Program-made: the position numbers and the translations under genes | NCBI GenBank assembly: GCA_012519645.1 | Contig: JAAYPU010000329.1 | Location: 1 to 11,436, forward strand | Length of the DNA stretch: 11,436 nucleotides | Reading direction: 5' to 3' | Source: Clostridiales bacterium | GTDB lineage: Bacteria > Bacillota > Clostridia > Peptostreptococcales > JAAYPU01 | The notes under the pieces: generated by a model | Databases searched by the model: none | Seen by the model: the letters and a program-made list of their open reading frames with translations, nothing else | What the model was told of the DNA's origin: nothing | In this document: positions 6,975-11,339 of the stretch, piece after piece | How positions within the stretch are numbered: position 1 is the stretch's first letter | How the letters are laid out: every line of letters starts with the position of its first letter

Positions 6975-8340
6975 AAAAAGAACAATACTCTTAATAGCGA
7001 TCATAACGTCTTTCATTATACCTTACATGTCATCATCTATTAATGTGGCATTACCTACAATAGCTAAAGAATTAAATATGAGTGCAATATCCATGAGCTG
7101 GGTCGCTACCGCATATCTTCTTTCAAATTGCATGGTGCTGCTGCCTTTCGGAAGGTTTGCTGATATTATCGGAAGAAAAAAAGTATTTTTAGCCGGAGGC
7201 ATTTTTCATACTATAGCTTCACTTCTATGCGGGCTTTCCACTTCTTCAGCACAGCTGATCACTTTCAGGATAATTCAGGGAATAGCGGCTTCAATGCTTT
7301 TCGCAACTACCATGGCAATATTGACCTCTGTCTTTTCAAAGGAAGAAAGAGGCAGGGTTATGGGCTATTATATAGCGGCAATCTACGTCGGGTTATCCGT
7401 CGGACCGTTTTTAGGCGGAGTATTGACCCAATATTTTGGATGGAGAAGCATTTTTTATATAACTGTACCCATTGGAATTGTGGCAGCAGTTTTCGGAATA
7501 CTAAAAATGGATATGGAATGGAAGGAAGCACAGGGAGAAGCTTTTGACTATTTAGGTTCTATAGTATATGCCGCATCGCTGTTTGCGTTAATATATGGTT
7601 TTTCGTTAGTTCCGGATAACTTAGGGGTATACTTATTGATGGCAGGGGTTGCGGGAATAATTATCTTTGGTTTAATAGAATCCCGTATTGAACATCCGAT
7701 TTTAAAAGTATCTTTATTTAAGAAGAACAAAGTATTTGTATTTTCGAGCCTTGCATCGCTTATAAATTATAGTGCCACATTTGCAGTCAGCTTTTTGATG
7801 GGAATGTATCTACAATATACCCAAGGATTTACACCTCGTATGGCAGGGATCATTCTTATCATTCAACCTGTAATGCAGGCAGTGCTTTCTCCTTATGCCG
7901 GAAGGCTTTCTGATAAAGTCGAGCCGTTAAAATTGGCATCCGGCGGAATGGCTATTACGGCTATTGCTCTGTTGTTCTTTTCTTTCCTCGGGGAAAAGAC
8001 TTTACTGCCTATCATCCTTATCAATTTGGCATTTTTGGGTATCGGCCTTGCTTTGTTTGCATCGCCGAATACAAATGCAATTATGAGCTCGGTGGATAAA
8101 AAAGATTATGGAGTGGCTTCTGGTGTTATATCTACAATGCGAGTCGTAGGTCAAAATTTAAGCTTGGGAATTTCCATGGTTGTATTTTCATTGCTGATCG
8201 GGAATGTTCAAATAACTCCTGAATACTATCCAAACTTTCTGTCAAGCGTCAAACTTATTTTCTCAATAATGACGGGATTGTGTGTAGTCGGCATCTTCCT
8301 GTCACTTTCGAGGGGAAAACTACGTCAGACTGAGGACTGA
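6967..8340 (+). CDS. MFS transporter, DHA2 (EmrB/QacA-like) drug exporter
   Basis: This is a proton-driven export pump in the cell membrane, 457 residues with many hydrophobic helices, near the size of 14-helix DHA2 members. The family signatures are visible: SINVALPTIAKEL in helix 1 (motif D1), motif A as GRFADIIGRKK (62-72), motif B as RIIQGIAASM (101-110), and the exporter-specific motif C as GLSVGPFLGGVL (142-153). The ATG at 6967 follows GAGGGG (6955-6960) and overlaps the end of marR, which argues that the regulator answers to a pump substrate such as a drug, dye, bile salt or solvent; the actual substrate cannot be read. The stop codon is followed within 5 bases by a repeat element (8345 on), and I see no classical terminator with a T run. 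Confidence 0.93.
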   Translation: MNKKRTILLIAIITSFIIPYMSSSINVALPTIAKELNMSAISMSWVATAYLLSNCMVLLPFGRFADIIGRKKVFLAGGIFHTIASLLCGLSTSSAQLITFRIIQGIAASMLFATTMAILTSVFSKEERGRVMGYYIAAIYVGLSVGPFLGGVLTQYFGWRSIFYITVPIGIVAAVFGILKMDMEWKEAQGEAFDYLGSIVYAASLFALIYGFSLVPDNLGVYLLMAGVAGIIIFGLIESRIEHPILKVSLFKKNKVFVFSSLASLINYSATFAVSFLMGMYLQYTQGFTPRMAGIILIIQPVMQAVLSPYAGRLSDKVEPLKLASGGMAITAIALLFFSFLGEKTLLPIILINLAFLGIGLALFASPNTNAIMSSVDKKDYGVASGVISTMRVVGQNLSLGISMVVFSLLIGNVQITPEYYPNFLSSVKLIFSIMTGLCVVGIFLSLSRGKLRQTED

Positions 8341-8344
8341 TATC

Positions 8345-8435
8345 AGGTCTCGGGTCTCTGGTCTCAGGGAACTAATAACTTAGAAATAAGAGATAAGGAA
8401 GATTTTTGTGTTGGCAACGCAAAAATCTACTTCAA
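8345..8435. repeat. Heptad-repeat element, copy A (left flank of ridA)
   Basis: From 8345 to 8400 the sequence splits into eight 7-base units in one register: AGGTCTC, GGGTCTC, TGGTCTC, AGGGAAC, TAATAAC, TTAGAAA, TAAGAGA, TAAGGAA. The tip follows at once: GATTTTTG (8401-8408) pairs with CAAAAATC (8420-8427), flanked by GAAG (8398-8401) and CTTC (8430-8433). The expected right arm of heptads is absent; copy B begins directly instead. The outer 16 bases GGTCTCAGGGAACTAA (8360-8375) recur inverted at 9102-9117. Confidence 0.85.
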
Positions 8436-8444
8436 ACAATTAAA

Positions 8445-8539
8445 AAACTGATAACTGAAGACTGAAAGATAAGGTGGAAATTTTGCTAAAGTAAAATTTC
8501 TTCATTAACTCTTAGTTCTTAGTTTTTAGTTATTAGTTA
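8445..8539. repeat. Heptad-repeat palindrome, copy B (directly before ridA)
   Basis: The left arm has units AAACTGA, TAACTGA, AGACTGA, AAGATAA (8445-8472), then GGTGGAAATTTTGC. The right arm runs TTAACTC, TTAGTTC, TTAGTTT, TTAGTTA, TTAGTTA (8505-8539). The tip GAAATTTT (8477-8484) pairs with AAAATTTC (8493-8500). The arms pair imperfectly because units differ by single bases. The element ends 4 bases before the ridA ribosome site, so it forms the 5' leader of ridA. Confidence 0.85.
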
Positions 8540-8556
8540 AAAAGGGGAGGATATAC

Positions 8557-8958
8557 ATGAAAAAAGCTATAGCAACACCAAAGGCTCCGGCGGCAGTCGG
8601 TCCTTACTCACAAGGCGTGCAAACGGGCAATCTGCTTTTTGTTTCAGGTCAGATACCGATAAATCCGGAAACAGGAACCATACCGGAGGGGATAGAGGCA
8701 CAAACCGGACAATCCCTTGAAAATATCAAAGCTATTATTGAAGCCGCAGGAGCAACTCTATCACAAGTAGTGAAATGTACGGTATTCTTAAAAGATATGA
8801 ATGAATTTGCAGATATGAATAAGATATATGCCGAATATTTTACAGAGCCTTATCCTGCACGTGCAGCCGTAGAAGTATCAAGACTGCCAAAGGATGTAAA
8901 GGTGGAGATTGAAGCAATTGCACAACTGACAACTGATCTTAGCTCGTCCAATTTATGA
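8557..8958 (+). CDS. ridA: RidA family (YjgF/UK114) reactive imine/enamine deaminase
   Basis: RidA hydrolyses reactive 2-aminoacrylate and related enamines/imines released by PLP enzymes such as threonine/serine dehydratase, acting as a cytosolic trimer. Conserved landmarks are GPYSQ (15-19), VSGQIP (29-34), the catalytic arginine of YPARAAVEV (R102) and EIEAIA (117-122). The ATG at 8557 follows GGGGAGG (8544-8550) at 6 bases. At 133 residues it is a few longer than usual (about 124-128): the final 11 residues (QLTTDLSSSNL) follow the point where the family normally ends, and they are encoded by DNA that starts with two ACAACTG heptads (8922-8935). The tail was therefore probably added by a repeat element. 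No clear promoter is visible apart from the repeats; read-through from the marR-mfs operon is possible. Confidence 0.95.
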   Translation: MKKAIATPKAPAAVGPYSQGVQTGNLLFVSGQIPINPETGTIPEGIEAQTGQSLENIKAIIEAAGATLSQVVKCTVFLKDMNEFADMNKIYAEYFTEPYPARAAVEVSRLPKDVKVEIEAIAQLTTDLSSSNL

Positions 8959-8979
8959 AATAAATTGTTGACGAACTTA
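8941..8979. repeat. Imperfect hairpin spanning the ridA stop codon
   Basis: AGCTCGTC-CAATTTAT (8941-8956) can pair with ATAAATTG-TT-GACGAACT (8960-8979) around the stop codon, with one mismatch and a 2-base bulge. No T run follows directly, so it is a repeat or mRNA-end structure rather than a clear terminator. Confidence 0.55.
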
Positions 8980-8985
8980 TGCAAA

Positions 8986-9016
8986 GAAACCTCAAATCTT
9001 TGATTTGGAAGGTTTC
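8986..9016. repeat. Hairpin downstream of ridA
   Basis: GAAACCT+CAAATC (8986-8998) pairs with GATTTG+AGGTTTC (9002-9016), leaving a TTT loop and a GA bulge: 13 bp in all. No T run follows. It may stabilise the ridA mRNA end or be part of the neighbouring heptad element. Confidence 0.6.
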
Positions 9017-9022
9017 TACTGC

Positions 9023-9133
9023 TAACTGATAACTAAGAGATAAGGAGGGAATTTGCATTAGCAAATTCCCTCCTTATCTCTTAGTTTTTAGTCTTTAGTT
9101 CTTAGTTCCCTGAGACCACCAGACCCGCACACC
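9023..9133. repeat. Heptad-repeat palindrome, copy C (right flank of ridA)
   Basis: The left arm is TAACTGA, TAACTAA, GAGATAA, GGAGGGA (9023-9050). The core stem is perfect over 26 bp (9031-9056 with 9061-9086) around an ATTA loop. The right arm continues the 7-base register: TTATCTC, TTAGTTT, TTAGTCT, TTAGTTC, TTAGTTC, CCTGAGA (9074-9115). TTAGTTCCCTGAGACC (9102-9117) is the exact inverted match of 8360-8375, and the similarity to copy A's outer end continues to about 9133. Confidence 0.9.
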
Positions 9134-9156
9134 TATCCGGCTTATAGCATATAGTA
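9129..9156 (+). promoter_or_regulatory. Possible sporulation (sigma-K type) promoter of the microprotein gene
   Basis: CATATAGTA (9148-9156) fits the sigma-K -10 pattern CATAnnnTA, with an AC (9129-9130) 17 bp before it. Two TATAAT boxes (9165-9170, 9174-9179) without good -35 partners are the housekeeping alternative. Pattern match only. Confidence 0.22.
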
Positions 9157-9203
9157 TATTAAAATATAATTTCTATAATTGTTCCGGCAAGGAGGTGTAT
9201 CCT

Positions 9204-9311
9204 ATGGGAGGCAATATCGGGGGAGTATTTGATAATAACGATAGCTTATTGTTCTTTTTCTTGCTCTTGGTAGTATTATTCTGCAATGGTTTTGGAGGTT
9301 TTGGAAGATAG
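9204..9311 (+). CDS. 35-residue glycine-flanked hydrophobic microprotein, possibly spore-associated
   Basis: The ATG at 9204 has a near-perfect ribosome site, AAGGAGG (9189-9195), 8 bases before it, and a strong terminator follows 25 bases after the stop, so the gene is very likely real despite its size. The product starts MGGNIGGVFDNNDS, continues with one membrane helix (LLFFFLLLVVLFC, about residues 15-27) and ends NGFGGFGR. A Gly/Asn-rich head, a single hydrophobic stretch and a Gly/Phe-rich tail recall the small YjcZ/coat-type sporulation proteins of Bacillota and similar short clostridial proteins. That likeness is of composition, not established homology. The single Cys (27) lies at the end of the helix. 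It is a single-gene unit between the heptad element and other repeats. Confidence 0.72.
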   Translation: MGGNIGGVFDNNDSLLFFFLLLVVLFCNGFGGFGR

Positions 9312-9336
9312 CAAAAGCTTGCCATACCAACATATA

Positions 9337-9377
9337 ATTAGAGGAAATTTCAATTATGAAATTTCCTCTAATGTTTT
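9337..9377 (+). terminator. Intrinsic terminator of the microprotein gene
   Basis: ATTAGAGGAAATTTC (9337-9351) pairs perfectly over 15 bp with 9358-9372 around a 6-base loop, followed by GTTTT. Confidence 0.85.
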
Positions 9378-9390
9378 ACATCTGTGTATG

Positions 9391-9425
9391 CCTTCCTCCC
9401 TGAGGAAGGTGTCAGCAGATCTGAC
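9391..9425. repeat. Fragment of a dispersed repeat with two small hairpins
   Basis: CCTTCCTC-CCT-GAGGAAGG (9391-9409) and GTCAG-CAGAT-CTGAC (9411-9425) are adjacent hairpins. The string of the type CTGAGGAAGGTGTCAGC is one I associate with short intergenic repeats of clostridial genomes; this is from memory and not a search. Confidence 0.5.
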
Positions 9426-9478
9426 AAAAGAAGCAATTCAATGATGCCCGCATCAGCTTATGGAACAAGGAGCATAGA

Positions 9479-9508
9479 TGTCATTGCGAGCGAAGCGGGG
9501 CAATCTAT
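9479..9508. repeat. Dispersed repeat of the CATTGCGAGCGAAGC type
   Basis: TGTCATTGCGAGCGAAGC followed by GGGGCAATC forms a short hairpin (ATTGC 9483-9487 with GCAAT 9500-9504). This motif is a widespread intergenic repeat in many unrelated bacteria and is GC-rich against the local background. Confidence 0.6.
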
Positions 9509-9521
9509 ACAAGATACTAGA

Positions 9522-9571
9522 TAAGAAATAATAAATAACAATTTAGGAAAGAATTTGACTGCGTCAAATTC
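9522..9571. repeat. Degenerate heptad palindrome, copy D
   Basis: TAAGAAA, TAATAAA, TAACAAT, TTAGGAA (9522-9549) keep a 7-base register and lead to a tip GAATTTGAC-TGC-GTCAAATTC (9551-9571), a perfect 9-bp stem. The tip resembles the GGAATTTGC tip of copy C. The right arm beyond 9571 has lost clear heptads. Confidence 0.6.
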
Positions 9572-9608
9572 TCGCATTAAATCATTAACAATCGTTACAC
9601 AATGGTTT

Positions 9609-9648
9609 AACTATTGCTCAACTATTGTTCAACAGGAGCGAAGCTCCT
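9609..9648. repeat. 11-bp tandem repeat and short hairpin before the tRNA promoter
   Basis: AACTATTGCTC (9609-9619) and AACTATTGTTC (9620-9630) are direct tandem copies differing at one base. AGGAGC-GAA-GCTCCT (9634-9648) follows as a perfect 6-bp hairpin without a T run. I see no gene between 9312 and 9710. Confidence 0.6.
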
Positions 9649-9667
9649 ATAAAGAAAGATTGGGTTC

Positions 9668-9696
9668 TTGACACAAAAACGATTTATCGGTAATAT
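9668..9696 (+). promoter_or_regulatory. Promoter of the tRNA-Arg gene
   Basis: A perfect TTGACA (9668-9673) and TAATAT (9691-9696) lie exactly 17 bp apart. Start is expected near 9703, a few bases before the mature tRNA 5' end. Confidence 0.75.
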
Positions 9697-9710
9697 AGAT
9701 AATGCAATGT

Positions 9711-9786
9711 ACTCCCGTAGCTCAGGGGATAGAGCGTCGGTTTCCTAAACCGTGCGTCGGACGTTCGAATCGTCTCGGGAGTGCCA
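9711..9786 (+). tRNA. tRNA-Arg (anticodon CCU), CCA encoded
   Basis: The cloverleaf is complete. The acceptor stem ACTCCCG (9711-9717) pairs with CGGGAGT (9776-9782), discriminator G (9783) and encoded CCA (9784-9786). The D stem is GCTC/GAGC. The anticodon stem TCGGT/ACCGT has one U-U at the base, and the loop TTCCTAA holds anticodon CCT (9744-9746), reading AGG. The T arm is GGACG-TTCGAAT-CGTCT with one G-U pair. It has its own promoter and terminator, so it is a single-gene unit. Its T-arm/acceptor segment recurs twice downstream. Confidence 0.96.
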
Positions 9787-9789
9787 AAG

Positions 9790-9829
9790 ATAAATAACCT
9801 CGGCTTGTCCGGGGTTATTTATTTTTTTT
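9790..9829 (+). terminator. Intrinsic terminator of the tRNA-Arg gene
   Basis: ATAAATAACC (9790-9799) pairs with GGTTATTTAT (9813-9822), and inner bases 9800-9803 with 9809-9812 continue the stem (one U-G), followed by eight T (9822-9829). Confidence 0.92.
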
Positions 9830-9869
9830 GCTTCCATGTGGATTCGAACGTCCGACGCAGAGGAAGCAA
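9828..9869. repeat. Inverted copy of the tRNA-Arg T-arm framed by an 8-bp inverted repeat
   Basis: GATTCGAACGTCCGACGCA (9841-9859) is the exact reverse complement of tRNA positions 9753-9771 (19 bp). It sits between TTGCTTCC (9828-9835) and GGAAGCAA (9862-9869), which are perfect inverted repeats of each other. Confidence 0.85.
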
Positions 9870-9893
9870 CGAGGGAGAGTATTTCCCTCGTTG
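9867..9893. repeat. 10-bp hairpin
   Basis: CAACGAGGGA (9867-9876) and TCCCTCGTTG (9884-9893) pair perfectly around a 7-base loop. The left arm shares 3 bases with the preceding inverted repeat. No T run follows. Confidence 0.7.
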
Positions 9894-9896
9894 AGA

Positions 9897-9997
9897 GGTT
9901 AACAGGTTAACCGGAGTACCGCTCCGGGGGTAACGGCACGGGTGCCGATGCCGATAGGGTGCAGAGCCCCATTCGGAGAGCGAAAGCGACAGGAGGT
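9897..9997. other. GC-rich block of consecutive small hairpins, no gene
   Basis: Against the AT-rich surroundings this block is clearly GC-rich. It holds GGTTAA-CAGG-TTAACC (9897-9912), CCGGAG-TACCG-CTCCGG (9911-9927), CGGCAC-GG-GTGCCG (9934-9947) and a GCGAAAGC tetraloop-like motif (9980-9987). It ends directly at the direct copy of the tRNA 3' segment. The reverse-strand open frame over it has no ribosome site or recognisable product. Confidence 0.6.
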
Positions 9998-10016
9998 CGT
10001 TCGAATCGTCTCGGGA
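9998..10016 (+). repeat. Direct 19-bp copy of the tRNA-Arg 3' segment (attachment-site-like)
   Basis: CGTTCGAATCGTCTCGGGA is identical to 9762-9780 in the tRNA gene, the classical place for integrase crossover sites. Identity stops before the last acceptor bases and the CCA. The two copies are 236 bp apart. Confidence 0.8.
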
Positions 10017-10139
10017 TGTTCTAAAAACGCCCGTAGCAATAGAATGGGAAAATAGATTTTACTTGTCTCAATGTCGAAGGTAAGAATATTAGGTTTTTGC
10101 AGGGCATGGTAAAATGATATTATTGGAGGCGATTTTCTA

Positions 10140-10572
10140 ATGAAAGATGTAAAAGGACAGAGAAAAAAACAATAAAAATTACGTTGATGTTGAATACAAT
10201 AGAAATAGAAATGGTTCAATAAAAACATTTGTTAAAACTATTAATGGACCAGAGGAAAATATAATTAAAATAAATTGTGACCTAATTGTGCATAGTCGCG
10301 GGGAGAATATTAATCAAGACAATTTAATTGCAATTGAAATGAAAAAATCAAATAGGCCTCATAAAGAAACAGAAGAAGATAGTATGAGGTTAATGGCTTT
10401 GACAAAGGATAGCTATGATGATATATGGTCTTTTGATGGAAAGACTTTGCCAGAGCATGTGTGTAGATATGAATTAGGGATTTATTATGAAATAAACCAT
10501 TCTCAAAGATGCATAGACATAGAGTATTATAGTAAAGGCTATGCATTTGATAATTTTAAAATAAAATATTAA
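10140..10572 (+). pseudogene. Decayed PD-(D/E)XK-like nuclease gene
   Basis: An ATG at 10140 with GGAGG (10125-10129) 10 bases before it reads only 11 codons (MKDVKGQRKKQ) to a TAA. After an A7 run (10163-10169) the +1 frame is open to 10572. It encodes NYVDVEYNRN, a short linker, CDLIVHSRG (the D of the nuclease core), NLIAIEMKKSN (the E-x-K pair), then a helix and strands up to IDIEYYSKG. The order D, about 19 residues, E-x-K is the signature of the PD-(D/E)XK superfamily and looks like a known group of short predicted nucleases. Those proteins normally carry roughly 50-60 residues before the EYNR segment, here missing. The only start codon in the open frame, GTG 10288, lies inside the core. 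I therefore call a pseudogene: N-terminal loss plus a frameshift at the A run. Confidence 0.62.
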
Positions 10573-10633
10573 TAAACTTTTAGATGATACTCCTTTTGCA
10601 ATTGGGTTGAATAGATAATATTGTAATATTTAA

Positions 10634-10662
10634 TTGAAATATGGTATATATTGTCTTATAAT
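10634..10662 (+). promoter_or_regulatory. Strong promoter in the accessory region
   Basis: TTGAAA (10634-10639) and a perfect TATAAT (10657-10662) are 17 bp apart, giving a start near 10669. Confidence 0.7.
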
Positions 10663-10668
10663 CACAAT

Positions 10669-10727
10669 TGGGGGATAAAATAAAATTGTGGAGACCAGTT
10701 TTATAGGAAACTATAGGGCTGGTTTTT
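10669..10727 (+). ncRNA. Candidate small RNA or terminated leader, about 60 nt
   Basis: A good promoter and a good terminator enclose under 60 bases without a reading frame. CACAATT (10663-10669), at the predicted start, can pair with AATTGTG (10684-10690) only partly in the RNA. The rest is an A-rich linker plus the terminator hairpin. It could be a small RNA, or an attenuated leader of the two small frames downstream. Unverified. Confidence 0.4.
10694..10727 (+). terminator. Intrinsic terminator/attenuator
   Basis: ACCAGTTTTATAG (10694-10706), a GAAA loop and CTATAGGGCTGGT (10711-10723) form a 13-bp stem with three U-G pairs, followed by T to 10727. Confidence 0.85.
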
Positions 10728-10742
10728 GTTGCTTTAAGAAGT

Positions 10743-10862
10743 TTGATAACATTGGCAGAATTTAGTATATATATTCAATCAGAGTGGTCTATTGATAACA
10801 TACTTACGTTGATGTCTATAATACTCGTTATTATCGGAGGCGTTTTCGCATTTATTCAATGA
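10743..10862 (+). CDS. Tiny hydrophobic reading frame, single membrane helix (doubtful gene)
   Basis: A TTG at 10743 would give 39 residues ending MSIILVIIGGVFAFIQ, one clear membrane helix at the C-terminus. The frame is open back to 10707, inside the terminator hairpin, so it could also be the 3' end of a longer lost membrane protein. Upstream there is only a weak AAGAAG. Its stop overlaps the next frame's start as ATGA. It may be a phage or toxin-type small membrane peptide, or just a remnant. Confidence 0.25.
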   Translation: MITLAEFSIYIQSEWSIDNILTLMSIILVIIGGVFAFIQ

Positions 10863-10945
10863 AAAGATTTCAATTGAGATTTGATGAAGATATGATGAAA
10901 GCAATGTATAAAATTGATTACGATATATATTTCACACATTGCTAA
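10859..10945 (+). CDS. 28-codon frame resembling the start of a ribbon-helix-helix protein (doubtful, probably truncated)
   Basis: The ATG overlaps the preceding stop (ATGA), suggesting coupled translation. MKRFQLRFDEDMMKAMYKI has the strand-then-helix look of Arc/MetJ-type proteins, whose N-terminal strand carries alternating polar residues. The frame ends after 28 codons, about half a normal domain. There is no independent ribosome site at the right distance (GGAGG at 10836-10840 is too far). Confidence 0.25.
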   Translation: MKRFQLRFDEDMMKAMYKIDYDIYFTHC

Positions 10946-10950
10946 TAAAA

Positions 10951-10967
10951 TTAACCCAACAGGTTAA
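10951..10967. promoter_or_regulatory. Palindrome upstream of higB, possible antitoxin operator
   Basis: TTAACC-CAACA-GGTTAA is a perfect 6-bp inverted repeat 33 bases before the toxin start and 5 bases before a TTGACA (10973-10978). HigA-type antitoxins bind palindromes at their own promoter; the assignment is by position. Confidence 0.45.
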
Positions 10968-11000
10968 AAAATTTGACAAAGTGGAGAATAATAATATATA

Positions 11001-11339
11001 ATGAATGTAGAATTCAAGTCAAAAAAATTAAGAAAACAATGTGAAGATCCTAAAATTGCTCAAAAAGAATTTGGCATTGAAATGGCAAATATATTAACCC
11101 AAAGAGTTGGAGAATTAATCGCAGCGACCAGTTTATTGGATATACGAAACATACCATCGGCAAGATTGCATAAACTACAAGGAGATAGATGCAATGAATA
11201 TGCTGTAGATTTAGTACATCCATTTAGACTGGTTTTTAAGCCTGTATTAAAGAGGAAAGACGATATAAATGACTTGAAGAGTATTGATAGTATATGTATT
11301 GAGGAGGTTGTTGATTATCATGGTAAGCAAAAAAAATGA
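11001..11339 (+). CDS. higB: HigB/RelE-type toxin of a type II toxin-antitoxin system
   Basis: HigB toxins are ribosome-dependent mRNA endonucleases of the RelE fold, held inactive by HigA. The N-terminal MNVEFKSKKLRKQCED, the middle RVGELIAATSLLDIRNIP, the LHKLQGDR loop and the YAVDLVHPFRLVFKP strand pair match the HigB (killer protein) pattern. The family is usually 90-105 residues; this one has 112, the extra being a charged insert (KRKDDINDLKS) before the last strand IEEVVDYHGK. The ATG at 11001 is the first possible start in the frame (a stop lies at 10992), but the nearest ribosome-site-like GTGGAG (10981-10986) is 14 bases away, so translation may be weak. The toxin precedes and overlaps its antitoxin by 20 bases, the usual higBA order. 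Confidence 0.88.
   Translation: MNVEFKSKKLRKQCEDPKIAQKEFGIEMANILTQRVGELIAATSLLDIRNIPSARLHKLQGDRCNEYAVDLVHPFRLVFKPVLKRKDDINDLKSIDSICIEEVVDYHGKQKK

Noticed and set aside
8345..9133. CRISPR-like array
   Set aside because: Repeat units are 7 bases, adjacent, degenerate and arranged in palindromes; there are no constant repeats with unique spacers and no cas genes.
8345..9133. Composite transposon carrying ridA
   Set aside because: No transposase, no visible target duplication, and each flank is itself a palindromic element; independent insertion of elements on both sides is equally likely.
9711..10016. A complete 236-bp integrated element between two att sites
   Set aside because: Too small for any cargo and no integrase in the window; at best a scar or one end of a larger element beyond the window.
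10163..10170. A-AAA-AAC slippery heptamer for programmed -1 frameshifting
   Set aside because: A -1 shift leads to a short unrelated frame; reaching the nuclease frame needs +1, so the run looks like an indel site instead.
9899..10228. 109-codon reverse-strand open frame
   Set aside because: It runs across the GC-rich hairpin block, the tRNA copy and the nuclease start, has no ribosome site and no recognisable product.
10288..10290. GTG 10288 as start of an intact 94-residue protein
   Set aside because: It would begin inside the nuclease core, losing the EYNR segment and the core aspartate that are encoded in the same frame just upstream; no ribosome site precedes it.
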